DNA from: Treponema sp.
Lineage (GTDB): Bacteria > Spirochaetota > Spirochaetia > Treponematales > Treponemataceae
Direction: 5' to 3'
DNA length: 8,740 bases
Assembly: GCA_017421145.1 (NCBI GenBank)
Contig: JAFOTA010000091.1
Span: 1 to 8,740, forward strand
Shown here: positions 1 to 6,557 of the stretch, piece by piece
Position numbering within the stretch: position 1 is the stretch's first letter
How the letters are laid out: each line of letters begins with the position of its first letter
Translations under genes and position numbers: made by a program
Notes under the pieces: generated by a model
Told to the model about the DNA's origin: nothing
Databases searched by the model: none
The model's input: the letters and a program-made list of their open reading frames with translations, nothing else

Positions 1-1
1 G

Positions 2-445
2 GGTGACTGGACGCATTTCCAGATCATGTATTCATACCAGGTCTACTATGAATTGCTCACGGCAAAAAACAGCCAGGAAGTATGGATGTGGCAGGCTTCG
101 GGAAACAGGGTCAACGGACTCAAGAACTACCAGAACCTCGTGCTCGCATACCAGATGCCTTTGATTCTGAGCCGCGTGGGTGTACTTACTGAATGGGACG
201 GATATTATTTAAAGAACGCCTTCAACAATGAAAATTATGAGGGCAACTTTATGAAAGTAAGCATAAGCCCGATGGCACAGCTTTCATTCACGGACAAAGA
301 CGTTCTTTCCATCCTTCTCGGATTCTCAACAAGAAGAAGCTTTACCGCACCCCACGATGATGAAAAAGAGGAAACAAACTTGACATACTCAGGCTACGAA
401 TGGTACTTCAACCGCATTGCACTGAGCTATACGCACACTTTCTAA
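2..445 (+). CDS. C-terminal part of a probable outer-membrane beta-barrel protein (5' end outside window)
   Basis: The frame is open from base 2 to the TAA at 443-445, giving 147 residues, so the true start lies upstream. The ATG at 26 is probably internal, because the preceding residues (GDWTHFQI) continue in the same amphipathic style. The chain is rich in Tyr, Trp, Phe, Asn and Ser, with alternating hydrophobic and polar residues (YSYQVYYELLTA, FMKVSISPMAQLSF, VLSILLGFSTRRSF) separated by polar turns. It ends in ALSYTHTF, and a C-terminal Phe on a last amphipathic strand is the usual BAM-recognition signature of outer-membrane barrels. From this I infer an outer-membrane or surface protein. 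I do not recognise the family and cannot assign a substrate. It is followed by a terminator and converges on the decarboxylase gene. Confidence 0.6.
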   Translation, partial: GDWTHFQIMYSYQVYYELLTAKNSQEVWMWQASGNRVNGLKNYQNLVLAYQMPLILSRVGVLTEWDGYYLKNAFNNENYEGNFMKVSISPMAQLSFTDKDVLSILLGFSTRRSFTAPHDDEKEETNLTYSGYEWYFNRIALSYTHTF

Positions 446-464
446 TTGAAAGATTGCAAAACAA

Positions 465-510
465 AAAAGGGGCTGCCTGAAATTGCTCGGACAGTCCCTT
501 TTCTTTTTTT
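465..510. terminator. Bidirectional intrinsic terminator between convergent genes
   Basis: AAAAGGGGCTGCCTGA (465-480) pairs with TCGGACAGTCCCTTTT (487-502) around a 6-base loop, with two G-U wobbles and one mismatch. A T-run at 501-510 follows on the + strand. The A-run at 463-468 supplies the U-tract when read on the - strand. The hairpin lies 20 bases after the stop of the upstream partial gene and about 10 bases beyond the stop of the opposing decarboxylase, so it plausibly ends transcription from both sides. Confidence 0.85.
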
Positions 511-519
511 AGATTTGCT

Positions 520-1683
520 TTACATGTAATAAGTTTTTATAGGCGGAAAACCGTTGAAAGCGACTGACGCATAGGTTGAAGTGTATGCACCGGTCGAAAG
601 CCAGTAAACTTTGTCTCCCTGCTTCAATGTAATCGGAAGGCGGTACCTTGCGTTCTCGTACATGACATCCATGCTGTCACATGTTGGACCCGCGATAATC
701 ACGTCGCCTTCTTTGTCTCCGTCTTTTGTCGTAATCAGCGGATACTTTATGCACTCGTCAAGGGTTTCAATCAGCCCGTTGAATTTTCCGGCATCAAGAT
801 AAATCCATCTGGTCAAGGCAGTGTTGTTCTTTCTTGCGGCAAGAATCACTTCGCTTGTCAAAATTCCGCTGTCACCCACCAATGAGCGTCCCGGTTCCAA
901 AATGATTTCAGGAAGGTCGTCACCGAAATCTTCTGTAAGGAAGCGGGTTATTTCCTTTGCATACACGTCGAGCGGGTTCGTCGGATCGATATAATTTGCC
1001 GGGAAACCACCGCCCATGTCTATCATCTGCAGACGGATCCCTTCTTCCTCCTCAAGCGAAGAAAAAAGATATTTTGCCTTTGCAATTGCGTCGTTCCATG
1101 AACCGATGTCCCTCTGCTGGCTTCCGACGTGAAATGAGATTCCCCACGGATTGAGGCCGAGCTCCCTTGCAAGTACAAGAAGGTCATAGGCCATGTCAGG
1201 GTGACAACCGAATTTTTTGCTCAAAGGCCAGTCGGCAGAATCTGAACCCTCAACCAGAATTCGCACGTAGACCCTTGATCCGGGTGCGTTCTCGGCTATG
1301 TTTTTCAGGTCATCCTTGCTGTCCGTCGCAAACATGCGCACACCGTTTTCATAAAAATATTTTATGTCCGATGCCTTTTTGATTGTATTCCCGTATGAAA
1401 GCCGGTTCGGATCATCGACGAACTTTTTTATAAGATCAAGTTCGTAACGTGATGCAATGTCAAAATTGGAACCGTTTTCCGCAAGCATCTTGAGGACAGG
1501 TTCGCCGGGATTTGCTTTGATTGCATAAAAAATCTTTGCATAAGGGAAAGAGCTTCTGAGCTTGATGAAATTTTTTTTGATTGTCTTCAAGCTCACAACA
1601 ATGTTCGGGGTCGGAAGATCCTTGGAAAATTCCAAAAACTGCTCCCAATCCTTGTCGCTGACATAATCGCTACGATTGTACAT
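520..1683 (-). CDS. Ornithine/lysine decarboxylase, PLP-dependent fold III (alanine-racemase-like) family
   Basis: Predicted cytosolic enzyme that decarboxylates L-ornithine (or L-lysine) to putrescine (or cadaverine), the entry step of polyamine synthesis. Family motifs in order are YAIKAN with the Schiff-base Lys56, HVGSQ (His185) stacking on the cofactor, GGGFP (224-228) and EPGR (263-266) at the PLP phosphate, and GPTCDSMD with Cys335 and Asp336. That last motif carries the catalytic Cys of eukaryotic-type ornithine decarboxylases and differs from the CESxD form of diaminopimelate decarboxylase. A late GAYT supplies the conserved Tyr. ATG at 1683 is chosen over an in-frame GTG at 1728 because AGGTGG (1690-1695) sits 6 bases upstream and the resulting 387 residues match the family. 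The segment ADWPLSKKFG resembles bifunctional lysine/ornithine enzymes, so the substrate is undecided. The gene is monocistronic in view and divergent from sbcD. Confidence 0.9.
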   Translation of the reverse strand: MYNRSDYVSDKDWEQFLEFSKDLPTPNIVVSLKTIKKNFIKLRSSFPYAKIFYAIKANPGEPVLKMLAENGSNFDIASRYELDLIKKFVDDPNRLSYGNTIKKASDIKYFYENGVRMFATDSKDDLKNIAENAPGSRVYVRILVEGSDSADWPLSKKFGCHPDMAYDLLVLARELGLNPWGISFHVGSQQRDIGSWNDAIAKAKYLFSSLEEEEGIRLQMIDMGGGFPANYIDPTNPLDVYAKEITRFLTEDFGDDLPEIILEPGRSLVGDSGILTSEVILAARKNNTALTRWIYLDAGKFNGLIETLDECIKYPLITTKDGDKEGDVIIAGPTCDSMDVMYENARYRLPITLKQGDKVYWLSTGAYTSTYASVAFNGFPPIKTYYM

Positions 1684-1689
1684 CCAGTA

Positions 1690-1695
1690 CCACCT
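1690..1695 (-). promoter_or_regulatory. Ribosome binding site deciding the decarboxylase start
   Basis: On the - strand this reads AGGTGG, 6 bases before the ATG at 1683. It supports that ATG over the in-frame upstream GTG at 1728, whose extra residues (TWASGVTLNYRWYW) do not resemble the family N-terminus. Confidence 0.65.
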
Positions 1696-1815
1696 GTAAT
1701 TTAAGGTAACACCTGAAGCCCAGGTCACAGAGCAGTTTCAGGCTGACCATGACCAGTACTTCCCAGAATTCCAGTAATAATAAAAAAAATGCAGGTTTTA
1801 TGGAATAAGTTTTTA

Positions 1816-1835
1816 AAAAAAATTCGAATTTTTTT
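1816..1835. repeat. Perfect 20-bp A/T palindrome
   Basis: AAAAAAATTCGAATTTTTTT is a perfect palindrome centred on CG at 1825/1826, in the divergent intergenic region. It could be an operator, a DNA-bending A-tract element or a weak hairpin. Nothing in the window identifies a binding protein. Confidence 0.5.
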
Positions 1836-1869
1836 ATGCCGCGGAATGACGATGTTTTTCAATATTCCC

Positions 1870-1896
1870 TTAACTTATTTTGAAAAAAAGTATAAC
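1870..1896 (+). promoter_or_regulatory. Possible promoter of sbcDC
   Basis: TTAACT (1870-1875) and TATAAC (1891-1896) are separated by 15 bases, somewhat short for a sigma-70 promoter. They would give a leader of roughly 70 bases before the sbcD ATG. A better -10 match (TATAAT, 1957-1962) is too close to the ribosome binding site and start codon to serve a leadered mRNA. This is a weak prediction. Confidence 0.25.
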
Positions 1897-1973
1897 ATAA
1901 ATCTGCACGTATCAGCATGATTCGCCTACCGTTTTTGTAGATGATTCTTGGAATATTATAATGGAAGGAAAAC

Positions 1974-3275
1974 ATGAAATTCATTCACACGGCCGACTGG
2001 CATCTTGGAAACAGGATGTACGGCATCAACCGCTACGAAGAGTACGCTGATTTTTTCATCTGGCTTAAAAATGAAATAGAAAAGCAGAATGCCGGAACGC
2101 TGATTGTTTCCGGTGACATTTATGACACGACGAATCCTCCAGTTGAATCACGGACGCAATACATTGATTTCCTTTCGTCGCTCAAAGACACATGCTGCAA
2201 GAACGTGATCATCATAGGCGGAAACCATGATTCTGCGGCTCTGCTTAATTCAGAAAAATCAATCCTCGAATTCTCCGGCATACATGTGGTGGGTTCCATC
2301 GCAAACATAAAAACCGACGACATGATTTTTGATCTTTATGACGGAGACGGAAATGTGAGTGCGGTATGCTGTGCAGTTCCTTATGCACGTGAAGCAGAAC
2401 TCCGCCGTTTTTTTGACGGGGATGCGGAAGACGGCACTTTTTCTGACAAAGCCTATGGAAAACTTTACGCCGACATTTTGGAGCGTGCAAAAATAAAGCG
2501 CGGTGAAAAAGATATCCCGATTATAGCGACCGGTCATCTTTATGCCGCAAATCTTGAAGGACGGCTTGAAAATTTTTCTTCAGAAAAAAAATCCGACGAC
2601 GGAACAAGGTTGCTTGATGTGGTGGGGAACCTTGGCTCTGTGCATTCATCCGTTTTTCAAGATGATTTTGATTATGTAGCTTTAGGCCACATACATTATG
2701 CGACCATGGTAAACAAAAATCCAAAGATCCGGTATTCAGGCTCCCCTTTTGTCATGGGATTTGATGAAGCAAACGTCAGGCACAATATTCTGAGCGTTGA
2801 AATTGACGGAAACCATAATGCATCCGTAGAAAAAATCCCTGTGCCGGACACATTCTGCTACAGGCGGATTTCAGGAAGGACAAAGGATATAATAGACGAG
2901 CTTTTGAAATATAAAAAAAATCCTCCTGAGAAAAAAACATATGTCGAAGCATATTTCGTTCAGGAAGACGGAGTGAGCATCCATGATGAAATCGAACTGA
3001 TTGAAAGCTCGCTTCCGGAAAATGTGTCTGTCGTGAACAAAAAAGCACAGCCTGCACTTTCTGAATCTGCATCCGAATACAGTTCCGTTGACATGGATGA
3101 GCTTAAGAATTTTGATGAGACCGAAATATTCAAGCGTCTTATTCTGACAAAGGAAAAAGATTTGTATGCAGATTTGAATGAAGACGAGCAGAAAAAAAAG
3201 AAGGATGATTTGATTGAAAAATATCTTCCGCTTTTTCAAATGATTGCATCTGAAGTTGAAGGGGAAATAAATTGA
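1974..3275 (+). CDS. sbcD: SbcD nuclease subunit of the SbcCD (Mre11-Rad50-like) complex
   Basis: Metal-dependent nuclease subunit that, with the SbcC ATPase, cleaves DNA hairpins, trims blocked double-strand ends and limits palindrome-dependent replication problems. The calcineurin-like phosphoesterase motifs appear in order: TADWHLG (Asp8, His10), GDIYD (Asp48), GGNHDS (Asn84, His85, Asp86), GHLY (His188) and GHIHY (His239, His241). These provide the two-metal site. The C-terminal part (about 290-433) is a capping/SbcC-binding region ending in a Lys/Glu-rich helix. At 433 residues it is slightly longer than the usual ~400. The ATG follows GGAAGGA (1963-1969) at good spacing. Its TGA overlaps the TTG start of sbcC, so the two are cotranscribed and probably translationally coupled. 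Confidence 0.97.
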   Translation: MKFIHTADWHLGNRMYGINRYEEYADFFIWLKNEIEKQNAGTLIVSGDIYDTTNPPVESRTQYIDFLSSLKDTCCKNVIIIGGNHDSAALLNSEKSILEFSGIHVVGSIANIKTDDMIFDLYDGDGNVSAVCCAVPYAREAELRRFFDGDAEDGTFSDKAYGKLYADILERAKIKRGEKDIPIIATGHLYAANLEGRLENFSSEKKSDDGTRLLDVVGNLGSVHSSVFQDDFDYVALGHIHYATMVNKNPKIRYSGSPFVMGFDEANVRHNILSVEIDGNHNASVEKIPVPDTFCYRRISGRTKDIIDELLKYKKNPPEKKTYVEAYFVQEDGVSIHDEIELIESSLPENVSVVNKKAQPALSESASEYSSVDMDELKNFDETEIFKRLILTKEKDLYADLNEDEQKKKKDDLIEKYLPLFQMIASEVEGEIN

Positions 3276-6200
3276 AAATTAAAAAAATTGAATTTGAAAA
3301 CCTGAACTCGCTTAAAGGAGCCTGGTGCATAGATCTTACGGATCCAGCATTCAAAAAAAATCATAATCAGTTTGTAATCTGCGGAGAAACCGGAGCCGGA
3401 AAAACAACCGTGCTTGATGCGATAACGCTTGCACTCTACGGAAAAACCGCGCGTCTGAACAGAATCGACGGGAACAACAACGAGATAATGACAAGAAACA
3501 CAAACTCATGTATGGCATCCGTCACTTATGAATGCAACGGAAATACATATGTCTCGACTTTTTCTCAGTCAAGAAAACCACGGAGCGGAAAACTCGATGC
3601 CACGAATTTTTCTATTTTAAATACAAATACTGAAGATTTTTTTTCCACGCACAAAAGTTCTGAAATGGAAGAAAAAACAGTGCGCAACATACAGCTCGAT
3701 TACAGCCAGTTCTGCCGTTCAATAATGCTTGCGCAGGGTGAGTTCAGCACTTTCCTTGAAGGCGACAAAAGCAATGCTGACAATGAAAGAAAGCGTGCGG
3801 AAATACTTGCAAAAATAAACGGAACCGAAAAATATAAAAAAATCGGAGAAAAGATCTGCATGCATACCTCTGAAATTTCAAGCAAGGCAGAAAGCGCGGA
3901 AGAAGAACTTTCAAAAATAAAATGCCTGGATGAAGAAGAAATCAAAAAGCTTGGTCAGGAAAAAGATTCACTTAAAGAAAAAAGCATTGAGCTTGGAAAA
4001 GAAATCGACGGCATTGCAATGAAAATCAAGTGGCTTGATGAAGTTTTATCATGTGAAAAAAAAGTCACCGGTGCGGAATCAGAAAGAAAAGAATTCGAAG
4101 AAAGAAAAAAAAGATTTTCAGAATCACAGAAGATAATTGAAAATGCAGAAAATGCCGCAAAATGCAATGTCGCGTACAATAAATTTCTGGACATCAAAAA
4201 CGATCTGGAAAGCCTGAATAAAAATATATCAGAAACCGCCGTCCTTTTAAAAAATGCTGATATCGAATGCAAAACTGCGGATGAAAATGCAAGGGAGGCA
4301 CAAGAAGCTTTTGATGAAAAAAAATCATGCTCAGCGGAAAACGAAAAGCTCTGGAAAAAAATCCGGGAGCTTGATTCACAGATAAAACCCTGCAAAAAAA
4401 ATTTTGAAGAGCAGTATGAAAGAAAAGTATCCGCCGAAAAAAATCTTAGGACTGAAAAAGAAAACAAATCGGCTCTTGAAAAACAAAAGGATGCATTGAG
4501 TGCAAAAATCGTTCAGCTTGAAAAATGCATAACTGAAAATGCATGCTATGCCGGTCTAAAAACAAGGCTTCCTTTACTAAAAGAAGTTTCAGAATCAATT
4601 GAAATAACGGTCAAAAAAATTCAGGAAGACAAGCTGCAGCTTTTGCGCCATAACGAAAATCTTGAAAAAAATGAAAAAGACGAAATCAAAATAAAGGAAG
4701 AAATATCCAAGGTAAACGGAATCCTAAGCACGCTCGTGAGTTCCGAATATCTGAACATATCGGCTCTCATACGGACAAGACTTGCGCCTGGAAAACCATG
4801 CCCGGTTTGCGGATCGACCGAACATCCTGAATGCAACGTAAGTTCCCATGGAACGGAGACAACAATGGATGCCGGACAGATCAGGCTTACCGAAAACATA
4901 TCGGAGCTTCACAAAAAACTTGAATCAGAAAAAGAGAAGCTTTCGGAAGTTGCGGGCAATCTTTCTGAAATAAAAACGGCCGTTGCAGGATGCAGAGCGC
5001 ACATAGAAGAACTGGAAAACCAGAAAAAAGACGGCCTGAAAAAAATAAACGGAATGCTGGAAAATTTTTCACTTTCATTTGATGATGCGGATCTTTCGGA
5101 AGAAAAAATAGAATCGTTGAACCGGATGATAATGCAGCTTGAAGAAAATTCAATTGACTATGAAGCAAAAAAAGAGATGCTTTTGAAATGTCAGACTGAT
5201 ATATTGGAATTGAACGCCGGGCTGAATGCATTGGATGTTGAAGGGCTTGAAAAAACGCTTGATGCCGAAAGCAATAGACTGAAGGAAATTTCCGGTGAAT
5301 TGAACGTCCTTGAAAATGAGCGCAAAGAAAAATTCGGGGGAAAATCCGTAGACGACGAAGAAGAAAGATTCAAATCTTGTTTGGAAAAATTGAAGGTTGC
5401 CCGTGAAAGTGCAAATGAAATAAAAGAAAATGCATTGAGAAAAAAAACGGTTCTTGTTTCAAAATCTGAAAGTCCGAAAAAACAAGCCGAAGAAAAATCT
5501 CCTAAACTTGACGAAGCACTGGAACTTTTGACCGTAACTCTGAAAAAAAACAATTTCGATTCTGTCGAGAATTATCTTTCCTGCAGGATTGATGATGAAA
5601 AACTGAAGAAACTTAAAGATGAAAAATCTGCCGTTGAAAGAAACGATGCTTCGACGTCAACAGCCGTGAAAATTGCGCGTGAGGAGCTTGAAAAAATCAG
5701 ATCGAAAAAACTCACTGAAAAATCTGCGGATGAACTGAAAGAAGAACGTTCGGAAAAATCAGAACTCCGTGACGGATTCAACAGGCGGATAGGAGAAATA
5801 AATTCAGTTCTTGAAAAAAATGAAAATGCAAAAGAAGAATATAATAGAAAATATGAGGAAGTAAAAAAAATAAAAGAAGAGTGTGCGCTGTGGAAAGAGA
5901 TGAAAAAGATAATCGGAAAAAATGACGGGAGCGATTTCGAGGTTTTCGTTCAGTCGATGGCACTCCAAAATCTTCTCATAAAAGCGAACAGATATATACA
6001 TTCAATAACAGGCCGCTATTCCCTTGTGCAAAAAAACGACAAGGTTGATTTTATGATTCATGATGACAACTATCCCGATCCAAAAGATGACAGACCGATA
6101 GTCAACATGAGCGGCGGTGAAAAATTCATCGTGAGCTTGTCGCTGGCATTGGGCATTGCAGAACTTGCAAGCAGGAACGTTCAGGTCAACTCGCTTTTCT

Positions 6201-6421
6201 TGGACGAAGGTTTCGGAACGTTGAGCGGAATGCCTTTGATCGAAGCTGTGAACGCACTTAAATCACTCCAGTCAAGCGGAAAGACTCTCGGAATAATAAC
6301 CCACGTACCCGATGTCATAAAGGAATTCGACCAAAAGATTGTAGCAGAAAAAAACGGCGGCACGAGCATTCTGAAAGGTGACGGAGTGAGCCATAAAAAA
6401 ACTGCGGACTTATGGTACTGA
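3272..6421 (+). CDS. sbcC: SbcC ATPase subunit of the SbcCD complex (Rad50-like SMC protein)
   Basis: Large ABC/SMC-type ATPase that forms a coiled-coil ring with SbcD and gates its nuclease at DNA ends. The N-terminal half-ATPase has Walker A GETGAGKT (38-45) and the Q-loop segment MLAQGEF (Gln155). Two long Lys/Glu-rich coiled-coil arms (about 180-500 and 520-880) flank the zinc hook CPVC (Cys510, Cys513), where two molecules join. The C-terminal half has the signature NMSGGEK (945-951), Walker B FLDEGFG (Asp978, Glu979) and the switch His1011 in THV. At 1049 residues it has the normal family length and all catalytic parts. Translation starts at TTG (3272-3274) inside the sbcD stop. The N-terminus KIKKIEFENLNSLKG is exactly where the family begins, and a GGGG-containing purine run (from 3259) serves as the ribosome binding site. 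Confidence 0.97.
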   Translation: MKIKKIEFENLNSLKGAWCIDLTDPAFKKNHNQFVICGETGAGKTTVLDAITLALYGKTARLNRIDGNNNEIMTRNTNSCMASVTYECNGNTYVSTFSQSRKPRSGKLDATNFSILNTNTEDFFSTHKSSEMEEKTVRNIQLDYSQFCRSIMLAQGEFSTFLEGDKSNADNERKRAEILAKINGTEKYKKIGEKICMHTSEISSKAESAEEELSKIKCLDEEEIKKLGQEKDSLKEKSIELGKEIDGIAMKIKWLDEVLSCEKKVTGAESERKEFEERKKRFSESQKIIENAENAAKCNVAYNKFLDIKNDLESLNKNISETAVLLKNADIECKTADENAREAQEAFDEKKSCSAENEKLWKKIRELDSQIKPCKKNFEEQYERKVSAEKNLRTEKENKSALEKQKDALSAKIVQLEKCITENACYAGLKTRLPLLKEVSESIEITVKKIQEDKLQLLRHNENLEKNEKDEIKIKEEISKVNGILSTLVSSEYLNISALIRTRLAPGKPCPVCGSTEHPECNVSSHGTETTMDAGQIRLTENISELHKKLESEKEKLSEVAGNLSEIKTAVAGCRAHIEELENQKKDGLKKINGMLENFSLSFDDADLSEEKIESLNRMIMQLEENSIDYEAKKEMLLKCQTDILELNAGLNALDVEGLEKTLDAESNRLKEISGELNVLENERKEKFGGKSVDDEEERFKSCLEKLKVARESANEIKENALRKKTVLVSKSESPKKQAEEKSPKLDEALELLTVTLKKNNFDSVENYLSCRIDDEKLKKLKDEKSAVERNDASTSTAVKIAREELEKIRSKKLTEKSADELKEERSEKSELRDGFNRRIGEINSVLEKNENAKEEYNRKYEEVKKIKEECALWKEMKKIIGKNDGSDFEVFVQSMALQNLLIKANRYIHSITGRYSLVQKNDKVDFMIHDDNYPDPKDDRPIVNMSGGEKFIVSLSLALGIAELASRNVQVNSLFLDEGFGTLSGMPLIEAVNALKSLQSSGKTLGIITHVPDVIKEFDQKIVAEKNGGTSILKGDGVSHKKTADLWY

Positions 6422-6456
6422 GGCTGGTTCCATTGCAATGCATGTTGCACTGAATG

Positions 6457-6483
6457 TTGATTTTCCTTCGGATTTAATATAAA
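6457..6483 (+). promoter_or_regulatory. Possible promoter of the flavin reductase gene
   Basis: TTGATT (6457-6462) and TATAAA (6478-6483) are separated by 15 bases. Both hexamers are reasonable, but the spacing is short for sigma-70. The transcript would begin near 6490, placing the hairpin at 6499-6544 at the very 5' end of the mRNA. Confidence 0.35.
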
Positions 6484-6498
6484 GTTATCATAAGCTAC

Positions 6499-6544
6499 TT
6501 TGTCGGGAGAAACTGATTTACTGCCATTGGTTCTGTCCGACAAG
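6499..6544 (+). promoter_or_regulatory. Leader hairpin just upstream of the reductase ribosome binding site
   Basis: TTGTCGG (6500-6506) pairs perfectly with CCGACAA (6537-6543). The stem extends through G6507-U6536, a one-base bulge (G6535), and AGAA (6508-6511) with TTCT (6531-6534). The loop is about 19 bases. The 3' arm ends only 4 bases before GGAG at 6549, and no T-run follows, so this is not a standard terminator. It could protect the mRNA 5' end or modulate translation. Confidence 0.5.
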
Positions 6545-6557
6545 AATTGGAGATGTT

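Larger units (their letters stand above)
1684..1973. other. Divergent intergenic region between decarboxylase and sbcD
   Basis: About 290 bases lie between the two start codons. The decarboxylase-proximal part (1684-1770) is GC-richer and has small inverted repeats in the - strand leader. The middle (1770-1900) is strongly A/T-rich, with long A and T runs and a perfect palindrome at 1816-1835. The sbcD-proximal end holds a weak promoter candidate and the ribosome binding site GGAAGGA (1963-1969). I see no confident gene here, and no convincing - strand promoter. The one possible small reading frame is described as a finding. Confidence 0.6.
6422..6557 (+). other. Intergenic region upstream of the flavin reductase
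   Basis: There is no T-tract terminator after sbcC, so read-through into the next gene is possible. A small hairpin-capable stretch (TGCAA/TTGCA, near 6433-6450) is followed by a promoter candidate, then a leader hairpin (6499-6544), then GGAG (6549-6552) as ribosome binding site. I see no small gene. Confidence 0.5.

Noticed and set aside
26..445. ATG at 26 as a true gene start
   Set aside because: The frame is open upstream to base 2 with similar protein character, and no ribosome binding site is seen before 26.
1684..1728. Extended decarboxylase N-terminus from an in-frame GTG at 1728
   Set aside because: The ATG at 1683 has a good ribosome binding site and gives the normal family length. 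The extra 15 residues do not look like the family.
1957..1962. TATAAT as the -10 of sbcD
   Set aside because: It lies 11 bases before the ATG and abuts the ribosome binding site, so a transcript from it would lack a usable leader.
3955..5553. Long - strand open frames rich in Ser, Phe and Leu opposite sbcC
   Set aside because: They mirror the Glu/Lys-rich coiled-coil coding sequence read in reverse (GAA/AAA becoming TTC/TTT). They have no ribosome binding sites or family features.
6499..6544. Hairpin as an intrinsic terminator for sbcC
   Set aside because: No T-run follows the stem, and it sits directly before a ribosome binding site. It is kept only as a leader structure.
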